Below, one piece after another: positions 56,939 through 64,000 of a stretch of 64,000 nucleotides of DNA. Position numbers and translations under genes: made by a program. The stretch is from Agarophyton chilense (taxonomy: Eukaryota; Rhodophyta; Florideophyceae; Gracilariales; Gracilariaceae), in NCBI GenBank assembly GCA_030374765.1, contig JARGXX010000099.1, positions 2,046,001 to 2,110,000 on the forward strand, given 5' to 3'. Under the pieces are notes generated by a model, which had not been told where the DNA came from, did no database searches, and worked only from the letters and a program-made list of their open reading frames with translations. The first letter of the stretch is position 1; every line of letters starts with the position of its first letter.

Positions 56939-57473
56939 GTTATCATTTGCGCCCAATTATTCTTTTGGTTTCTTATGTGTTCAGTGCACCACTGATATGT
57001 CCGGGAAAATGTGTGTGTTGCCCTACGATATACCTTGTTTGCTCTCTCTAACGATAGAGAAGCCTTTCGTAACGATAAGGTTTGTTTCCATCGCAGTTCT
57101 GATCTGAACTTCGTTCAAAAATTTCATACCCTTCGGAGCTGAAGTGGTCCACCATTCAGAATCATTGCTACTTCATAAGCCACTTGTCGAAGCACTGTAC
57201 GGTCGAAGGAGATTATACTGTAGTCCATACATGATTGGTGGGCGGGCTTTTAATTACCAGTAGCAGATGCTCGGCACATCTGAACTTCGCCAGCACGCAG
57301 TACGCTCAACGCCCTGCCACGAAGGTCCCCATGAGATGTGAATTTCATCTGTCCATCCTTTATCCTTCTAGTCAACCGAATTGTGACTATCTTAGTCGTT
57401 CATTGAACTCGTTTTGCGTATCGTAATCCCGGGAGCCCGGTGGAAGGCTGCTTGCAATATAATATTTCTTTCA
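56939..57473. promoter_or_regulatory. Head-to-head intergenic region, aminopeptidase and tocopherol cyclase
   Basis: About 535 bp separate two divergent start codons and must hold both promoters. No TATA box stands out. A TTG-started extension upstream of the VTE1 ATG is open in frame but not needed. Confidence 0.5.
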
Positions 57474-58848
57474 ATGTGCGCACCAATTCCTCAAGCGAAG
57501 GCTACTGCATTCATCCCAAACACGCCATTCAGGGCGAAATCGCCTCGCACAGGTTCAAAATCATCGCGAGTGAGAATGTCCAGAACAACAGAATCACCTC
57601 CACGAACGGCATGGCCCCCTCTTTCGCTGATTCCACCTCTCATAAACTCAAAGCATGCCGCATCCAATTATGCACTTCGACAGCCGAACGGAAACTTTTT
57701 TGAAGGATGGTACCTGAGGGTGTCTCTTCCAAAGACGGACGAGAGTTATGCATTTATGTTTGCAATTGAGGCTCCTGGTGAAGGCACTGTGCAGCTCTTG
57801 ACGCCAGACGATTCCTTGTACGTATCTAAATTACCGCAAGCCGCTGGCAAGTTTTATGGAAGTAAGAGTAGGTTCGATGTGGGGCACTGGATTCGCAAAC
57901 CAAAGTCGGAAAAGGGGGAAATCAATTCCCAAACTGGTAACAATTCCGATCTGCGAGGATATCAAGTATCTGATACATCAAGCCACGGGGTGTTTGACAG
58001 TGATGATGGGCGTGTTAGTTCACGGCGGATTCAATGGGGCATTGATTACTCGCCGATGCTGACGTGGGGCACGCGCGGCACTTCACGTCATACGTCAACT
58101 TGGTTGTCAGAGTTTGGAATATTTGAACCTGGCTATCAGGTGCTGATGGCGCATGGAGTGATAACACGTGGGTACATTCGCTGCGCGAATAAAGAAGTTG
58201 ATGTATCGGGTGGGTTAGTCTATTGCGAGAAGAACTGGGGACGCTCGTTCCCAAGGCGATGGTGGTGGGTTCAAGCCAACGCGTTCAAAGACGAACCAGA
58301 CTTGTGTATTTTGGCTCTCGGCGCCGTACGAAATGTGTTATTCCGAAGTGAAACGATTGGGATGATTTCCGTCCACTACAAGGGAAAAATGTACGAGTTT
58401 GCTCCATGTAAGTTATTTGATGGCGAAGTTGGTGTATTGATATAAGAAAAATCAAGGTACTAACAGCTTTACGTTTTTGGCAGGGGCATGCGAGTATGTC
58501 AAGTGGGACGTGGATGAATGGGGATCGTGGAAGGCCTCGGCAAAGGCTCTAGCTGGTCATGAGATGATTATAGAGGCGTATACGAAGGAGCCTCCAGTGC
58601 AAGTATTGGGGCCGTCAACGGGGGGCATGGTGTTCAATGTGCGAGATTGCTCTCGTGGGGAATTGACAGCAACGTTGAAGGACAAAGATGGAGAGATCAT
58701 TCTAGACCACATTAAGTGCCGCAATGCCCAGGTCGAGGTTGGAGGAGAATGGGATGGTCGATGGGTCGCTGAAGTGCCTCCGTTTGCGTGCATTTTGAGA
58801 TACTTGATTCATTTCTTCAACGGCCCAGAAGTGGCCACCACGCCGTAG
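57474..58848 (+). CDS. VTE1: Tocopherol cyclase
   Basis: Exon 1 57474-58407 and exon 2 58484-58848 are joined across a 76 bp intron (GTAAGT; branch point TACTAAC at 58458-58464; GGCAG), giving 432 residues. The enzyme closes the chromanol ring of tocopherols in plastids. Diagnostic segments: NGNFFEGWYLRVSLP, YCEKNWGRSFPRRWWWVQAN, and HYKGKMYEFAPW across the splice. The N-terminal 40-50 residues are rich in Ser, Arg, Lys and Pro with few acids, fitting a plastid transit peptide. The splice restores FAPWACEYVKWDVDEWG, confirming the intron. Marks the host as a plastid-bearing eukaryote; cyanobacteria are excluded by introns. Confidence 0.95.
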
Positions 58849-59225
58849 GCGATAATCACGCAAAATTACATACCGGATAACTTTCGTATTGAACCTTGCG
58901 GATGACTATATCATGCAAATGGAGTTAGCTTCATCAGCACGCACTCTCGAACCCAGAGCACGGCGAAAGACACAAGCTGCAAGGGAGGCGGCGGAGATAT
59001 ATCGATACAGTCCACAGGTAGCGCTGAGGAAATACTCGCTGTACAGGGAGTGGTACAAAAGGATGGTTTCTCGTTGAGCTTTTTGTCAAAGTTTCGCTTT
59101 TACCGACAGTTCTCCGCAGCTTTTCGCTTCGCGCCGGCATTGCGCTTCGAGCATTTACCCGTCATGCCTCCTCGGATGAGAATCTTCCGCGTCGGAAGGC
59201 GAGAGGCGAGAGGCGTTCATCGAAG
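58849..59225. other. Short intergenic region
   Basis: Contains 3' flank of VTE1 and the promoter of the cyclin. A 54-codon plus frame from ATG 58913 to 59077 is basic and could be an upstream ORF or small protein, but nothing supports it further. Confidence 0.4.
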
Positions 59226-60145
59226 ATGGCATCAACTGTCCCTCGTCCAGACATGTGGCAACTGATTGATATACACCGAACACAGGCTCGCGATAGAGAA
59301 CTCCGCCTCTGCCGTTCCGTTATAGATGCAAAGCTACGCCAGGAACGTTTCAAGCATTGGAAGGGCGGACCTAATTACGAAACATTCAAGTCATTGGGTG
59401 GTCAGGTAGGCCGCACAATGCTCTATTCCTGGCTGTTTGACAAATGCAGCTCCAACCATCTGAAGCCTTCAACTGCATTTCTTGCCGTAAACTATCTGGA
59501 TCGCATGCTCTCACGAACGTACACTTCCCCGATGAATGCACAAAGTATTGCATCGACATGTATCCGCCTTGCAGTGAAGATTGATGACGTAGGAGGGGAT
59601 AGTATGATTGTTCCGCTGTTCAAAGATTCCCTAACGCTGCATTCAGAGTTATTTGTATTGAGCTCCTTGGAATGGCAGATGGACGTTCCTACTGTACATT
59701 TGTTCATTCGCATGTTTGCCGAACTCGTTTGGCTGCCACCGGCTTCAAGGGAGCAAGCTGTAGAATACGCAAAGCACATATCACTCTGTGAGTTTTCTTT
59801 CCATGCTTATTCGTGATATCAAATGCCTCATCTCTGACTATGAATGTAGATTTTGATTGTCAAGAATATAATCCTTCATCTCTCGCCTTGGTGTGCATCC
59901 TCTTGCTCGAACAGGATAGTTTACTGCCTCTACCTTGCAAGGCTCTTGCCTTAGGAATCGCACGTGACGGAAAGGTAAACGCGGAAGAGCTGTCAGAAGG
60001 GTTCAAAAGATTTCGGCACGTTTGCTTCTCGTCTAATGGCGCAGAGCACAACGACGACCACTATCAACGAAACGGCGTGGATAGTTCATCCACAACTGCA
60101 TATCCGGACTCAAGCTCAACACAGAGCTCTGTCTGTGCGCCCTGA
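59226..60145 (+). CDS. D-type-like cyclin
   Basis: Exon 1 59226-59787 and exon 2 59850-60145 are joined across a 62 bp intron (GTGAGT...TGTAG), giving 285 residues. The first cyclin fold contains LYSWLFDKC, FLAVNYLDRMLSR and ASTCIRLAVKIDD, matching the cyclin-box plan that contacts a CDK. ELFVLSSLEWQMDVPTVHLFIRMF starts the second fold, as in D-type cyclins. No LxCxE retinoblastoma-binding motif is seen near the N-terminus. The C-terminal tail after the second fold is Ser/Thr-rich. Likely partner is a cell-cycle CDK. Exact subtype is uncertain. Confidence 0.8.
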
Positions 60146-60259
60146 TGTGAATGCGCGATATGTAAAGAATTATTCGATACGAACTAGAAAGATTGCGCAT
60201 GGAGGTGCGCACTTGTAAAAATTGCGTGATCCAGGAAGACTGAAAGCCATCTGTTTTTC

Positions 60260-61081
60260 CTATGACTTGGAACACGTAAGCTGCCAACCTCTCTTAGAGG
60301 CAGTAAGTACAGCTAGAGCCCTGAGAACTTCGAACTTTTCCATTGACTTTTCGCCCATTGCGGCCATAAGTGTTTTGCTGACTACAGGAACATTATCCTG
60401 GGCATTAAAAAATGTAAACACCTTTTCGTAGAAAGCGTTAACTTCCGGAAGCTTTCCAGCTCGAATTTTGATGTTCCGCGGCAGGCGATTGTAGGAAGCC
60501 TTCGGAATGGGTTTGAACGACGCCGATGCACCGGAATTAGAATCGCTTTCCGGGGAAAGAGTTCGAGATGATTTGGGCTTTGGTTTCTCTTTCTGCTTTT
60601 TTTTTGGCTTGGGATTTCGCGAAGGTTGAACGGCTTCGGACGTCTCGGCTGTGGTTGCCTCCGGCTCTAAGGAGGCAACCCGATGCGGATCAATATCAAT
60701 ATCTTCCTGAGGCGGCAGAATATTGGCGGAAAGGGCATCAGTAGTAGCTTGGAAACTTGTGACGAGTTCAGCTGTGTGGCGGTGCAGCTGAAGCGAAGGG
60801 TCGACAACGGGAGCGATACGAGAGGCGAAGTCGTGACATTGTTGCAATTGACGGTGGCAAAGTGAAACAACTTGAGCCTTTTGTTGATAGACGTTCAGCA
60901 TGCGTTGTCGGAGCGTCGGCAACTGCTTCTCCAACTGACGCAAGGTGGAAAGCAGCGTGAGTGCGCCCGAGTGCGGGCCAAGGTCGGCTTGTAGGCGGTC
61001 TGAGAGCTGGTTGACCTGGGAGTTGGCGCTGTTGAGCGCAATTTGCAGCGCATCCAAGGCTGCGTGAGCGGAGGCGGTCAT
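60260..61081 (-). CDS. Coiled-coil protein with weak SKA1-like C-terminus
   Basis: 273 residues from ATG 61079-61081; the frame is open further upstream, but this ATG begins the coherent part. Residues 1-75 predict coiled coil (ALNSANSQVNQLSDRLQ; LSTLRQLEKQLPTLRQRM). A Lys/Pro/Ser-rich linker follows. The last 80 residues (YNRLPRNIKIRAGKLPEVN...EKFEVLRALAVLTASKRGW) loosely follow the start and end of the SKA1 microtubule-binding domain, but the middle of that domain is missing. SKA1 acts at kinetochores. The layout (coiled coil, linker, C-terminal domain) fits. Convergent with the cyclin. Function assignment is tentative. Confidence 0.6.
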   Translation of the reverse strand: MTASAHAALDALQIALNSANSQVNQLSDRLQADLGPHSGALTLLSTLRQLEKQLPTLRQRMLNVYQQKAQVVSLCHRQLQQCHDFASRIAPVVDPSLQLHRHTAELVTSFQATTDALSANILPPQEDIDIDPHRVASLEPEATTAETSEAVQPSRNPKPKKKQKEKPKPKSSRTLSPESDSNSGASASFKPIPKASYNRLPRNIKIRAGKLPEVNAFYEKVFTFFNAQDNVPVVSKTLMAAMGEKSMEKFEVLRALAVLTASKRGWQLTCSKS

Positions 61082-61928
61082 GTCGGAGGAGAAAATCGGC
61101 TGCGCGAGACGTCGGATGGAATCGCCGCGACAAGGAAGGGGATGAGGATGCACTGTGCCAGCGAATTGACGAGAGGGGGAACCATCAGGGCTGTGAATAA
61201 CATCACCAATGCCAAGTTTAAAATTTGAAATGATGGTTTCAATTGTACAGCAGAACAGGGAAGCCACGTGGAGCATGAGATGGGGAGCACCACGTGGAAT
61301 GTGCCCAACAGCTGCCGGCCGGTGGAGTGCACACAAGGCCAGCAAGGCGCAGCTTACAGAGGGCAACTTACCGCCATGCGCTACGACAGACAATGCCATG
61401 CGAGAGTCGCGCATTGGGGACTGCTGGCGCCACTTGCGCCCCCACTGCAATGCCAATTCGGCGCGCTGCCTGGTCAACAATCAACGTCTCGCACCGCATG
61501 CCCGCACCATTGCGAATCTGCTGCAGCCCCCTTCTGCGCGTGTCCCCCAAAACTGCATCAACTCTATCGGAGCAGCGTTCTCCAAACGTGACCCAACGTG
61601 CACCTAGCCCCACCCCCTATTTATTACGTAGCTTGCAGGTGTCAGGCTTTCGTACGCGCCGTTGTACAAAAGCCCGTCTCCTCTCGGCACCTCTACTTTG
61701 TTCGAACTGAGCTCGAGACCCTCTCGCTTAGCGCGGCCCTCCCGCATCTTTCTCGCTTGGTCCATTGTCAATCTCCTGCTACGATATTGTGTGTGTGCTC
61801 CGTGCTACTACGTGCTTGGTTCCCGTGACGCTTCTATCCACTCCCTCTTCCGCACCCGCTCCCGCAACTATTCCTTCTCCGCCTGCGCCCTCTCAGTTAC
61901 CTTCCGCCCGTTCGGCCTCCATTCCCAA
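61082..61928. promoter_or_regulatory. Head-to-head intergenic region
   Basis: 847 bp between the divergent starts of the coiled-coil protein and the GRAM-VASt protein. Both reading frames extend into it without stops (minus to 61480, plus from 61662). This may reflect stop-poor sequence or 5' extensions with non-ATG codons. Holds both promoters. Confidence 0.45.
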
Positions 61929-63773
61929 ATGACAGTCCCATCCGTGGAGCAGGTGCAGGTCGCACAGCCCGACCTTTTTCCGACTACGTCCATGTATGTT
62001 CCCAACCCTCTCCCCGACAACACTATCTCTCAAGCAACCTCCGAATCAGTTTTGCCGCAGAACCTCTCCACTACTGCCGCCTCATCTCACTCGAAACATC
62101 CCGACGTCGTTGTCGAGGTCGTAAAGACTAAAAAGCAGATGCGAGAAGAAAGAGCCCAGCGTCTAGCAGCCGAACAAGCTGCTTGGGTACGCCACAAGTT
62201 CTCTCTTGCCGATACCGACCAGCTTCTCGCATCATTTTCTGCCGCTTTGGTCAAACACATTATGCTTCAAGGACGCATCCATGTTACCACTACAGCTCTT
62301 TGTTTCTATGCAAAAATTTTTGGCAAGGTTACAAAAGAGAGCTATTCGTTTGCTTCAATGGCCAGGGTGAAGAAGCGCCGCGGCGGTTTTGTAGCAAATG
62401 CTATCAAGATCTACTTTCTTGATCAGTCCATCCAGCCTGTCCTCATTGGCTCCCTTAACCACCGCGAACAAGCTTTTGAAGCAATTCAAGCACGTTTGCG
62501 AGAAATCAATCCAACCGCAGCGGAACCTACTGACGCCGATGAGTACGGGTCTAGCCATTCCATTAGCAACTCTCATGCCGGAGACTCAGAGGACCAATCC
62601 TTTGACGACGAGCCAAACTCTAACGAATTGCAACATTCTACTAGGTATTCACGCGATGACGTAAGCTCACCACAGATGAAGTCAAAGTCAGTACCTACGA
62701 CGCCTAATTTTGGAAGACAACTTATGACGGCGTCCGATTCGAGTGATGTTGGTTCGGGTAGATGCCAAGTGGAACCTAATTCTGTCTCAACTCCGGCTCC
62801 AGAACCAGAAACCCATCTTCGTTGGAGGACTCAGAATGATGTGGTCGACCGCGTATTCGGGAAGACCTTCAGGAAGAAGACTGAACGCGCCAGGGGTGTG
62901 TTGAATGCTTCAGTCGTGGAAGTGTTTAATGTCATATTTGCGAGTGACTGGCTCAAACACTACCATGAGGCCAGTAACAACAAGGAAGTAACATTCACCA
63001 ATTGGGCCCGAGACGAAGAAGGTTTCATGATGCGCGAGGTAACATTCCAAAAGCCGCTCGGGTACAAAATTGGTCCAAAGGAAACTCGTGTCAAGGAGAA
63101 ACAGCGCTACTCGTTTACGAAAGACGGTGGGGTCATATTCGAACTCGAGGGACACAACCTCGATGTTTTGTATGGGGACTATTTTATTTGTGAATCCTTC
63201 TTTGAACTAATTCCGCAGGACGATGACTCTAAAACTTTGATGATCGCAAGCATATCGGTGAACTTCGTCAAGGTCACCATGCTAAGAGGCAAAATTGAAG
63301 CTGGAGCGCTCTCCGAGACCAAAATCGCTTTCCAGAGATTCTATGATCTAGCAAGCCGGAAGATAGACGAGCATATGTCGTCTAAGAACAAAAGAATGCA
63401 AATAGGACAAAAGAAAGAGAACAGAAAGTCGCCGAAGGGTAAAGAAGCGATGCGTGAGGAAGTGAGGGTGTCTGAACCTGCGCCTTTGAACCTTGAGCAA
63501 AGTGTCGGGCCGAGCCTTTCGGATACGACTGGTCCTATTGTCGACCAGAAACAAATGGACCACCCGGTGAGAGTAGAGGTTATGGACTCTGAATCAACTA
63601 AATGGTTACGGGTCGGTGCTCTGATAGCTCTTGGCGTGGTCTGCTTGTTATTATTGATTGTGATGATGTTGCTGTTCCGCATGAGACGCGATGTGGTAAT
63701 GTTGGAAAAGCTGATTGCGGATGCAGGGTTGGGATCAAAGTGTGAAGCGGTTGTGGAAGGGAATGGCAGTTAA
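61929..63773 (+). CDS. GRAM-VASt domain membrane protein (GRAMD1/Lam-like sterol transfer family)
   Basis: 614 residues from ATG 61929. GRAM domain about 88-195 (IMLQGRIHVTTTALCFYAKIFG, with KRRGGFVANAIKIYF). A disordered serine-rich linker follows. The VASt domain is at about 305-480 (FNVIFASDWLKHYHEA; KPLGYKIGPKETRVKEKQRY; FFELIPQDDDSKTL). One membrane helix lies at about 561-585 (VGALIALGVVCLLLLIVMMLLF), then a short tail. In fungi and animals such proteins sit in the ER at contacts with the plasma membrane and move sterols through the VASt domain. The GRAM, VASt, helix order is the family's. Single exon. Confidence 0.9.
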   Translation: MTVPSVEQVQVAQPDLFPTTSMYVPNPLPDNTISQATSESVLPQNLSTTAASSHSKHPDVVVEVVKTKKQMREERAQRLAAEQAAWVRHKFSLADTDQLLASFSAALVKHIMLQGRIHVTTTALCFYAKIFGKVTKESYSFASMARVKKRRGGFVANAIKIYFLDQSIQPVLIGSLNHREQAFEAIQARLREINPTAAEPTDADEYGSSHSISNSHAGDSEDQSFDDEPNSNELQHSTRYSRDDVSSPQMKSKSVPTTPNFGRQLMTASDSSDVGSGRCQVEPNSVSTPAPEPETHLRWRTQNDVVDRVFGKTFRKKTERARGVLNASVVEVFNVIFASDWLKHYHEASNNKEVTFTNWARDEEGFMMREVTFQKPLGYKIGPKETRVKEKQRYSFTKDGGVIFELEGHNLDVLYGDYFICESFFELIPQDDDSKTLMIASISVNFVKVTMLRGKIEAGALSETKIAFQRFYDLASRKIDEHMSSKNKRMQIGQKKENRKSPKGKEAMREEVRVSEPAPLNLEQSVGPSLSDTTGPIVDQKQMDHPVRVEVMDSESTKWLRVGALIALGVVCLLLLIVMMLLFRMRRDVVMLEKLIADAGLGSKCEAVVEGNGS

Positions 63774-64000
63774 CTTGCTCACAAGTAGAAAAATAGAGTT
63801 GCTAGTGTCACAGGAGGGGAGCTACCTCGTGCGTCCTGGCGCCTGGCTCGCGGGGTTGTGACAATGTGTACAAAGAGCAGATAGCAAATTAACTAGTACA
63901 AGGATGTTGGTGCTGGACAGCACCCGTCCACTTTATTTACTTTTACCTTTTCGCACCTTTTTCGCTGCGCGAGCCCGCAGCACGGCGTCTTTGTGAGGAC
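63774..64000. other. 3' flank of the GRAM-VASt gene
   Basis: No gene is seen in the last 227 bases. A conventional AATAAA is not evident; TTTATTTAC occurs at 63932-63940. Confidence 0.4.

Noticed and set aside
58913..59077. Small 54-codon ORF between VTE1 and the cyclin
   Set aside because: No motif or splice support; left as a remark only.
60260..61480. Full 406-codon reading of the coiled-coil gene
   Set aside because: The part upstream of ATG 61081 has low coherence and crosses the shared promoter; the shorter start is preferred.

Overview
The window reads as nuclear DNA of a photosynthetic eukaryote, most likely a multicellular red alga such as Chondrus crispus. This is an inference. 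It rests on a tocopherol cyclase gene with a plausible plastid-targeting leader, short sparse introns (62-76 bp, one with a perfect TACTAAC branch point), and compact host genes next to a large block of decayed transposons. No bacterial operon, rRNA, tRNA gene or CRISPR array was seen.

Layout. 1-54 kb is transposon territory. 1.2-1.7 kb holds a broken gene with two U1-type zinc fingers. 2.6-27.3 kb is dominated by two copies (A, plus strand; B, minus strand) of one chromodomain Ty3/Gypsy retrotransposon. They face each other as a huge imperfect palindrome with arms of about 9.9 kb and a 4.1 kb spacer carrying an extra LTR and a dead hAT transposase. Each copy has gag, then pol (protease, RT, RNase H, integrase, chromodomain), then a long ORF on the opposite strand beside the 3' LTR. 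A and B share several identical disabling mutations. 28-34 kb holds old fragments of the same family, one of them interrupted by a PIF/Harbinger-like transposase. 35.6-39.8 kb is a Tnp2/CACTA-like transposase pseudogene with a divergent partner ORF. 40-47 kb holds a small candidate secreted-protein gene with one intron, a Myb/SANT-like transposon gene split by a 917 bp solo LTR, and another ORF split by a solo LTR of the A/B family; both LTRs have perfect 5 bp target duplications. 47.4-54.0 kb is a second, unrelated and apparently intact Gypsy element with one 1543-residue polyprotein, LTRs differing at 1 of 190 bases, and a CTCAC target duplication.

54.3-63.8 kb is a dense island of host genes: XAP5/FAM50-type protein (+), M17 leucyl aminopeptidase (-), tocopherol cyclase VTE1 (+), a D-type-like cyclin (+), a coiled-coil protein with weak SKA1 resemblance (-), and a GRAM-VASt membrane protein of the sterol-transfer family (+). 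Neighbours are convergent or head-to-head, with gaps from 19 bp to under 1 kb. They do not form one pathway.

The most unusual item is the antisense ORF of the A/B family. It begins about 25 bp inside the 3' LTR, is nearly identical between A and B, and is still recognisable at protein level in a third, strongly diverged copy. I recognise no known domain in it.
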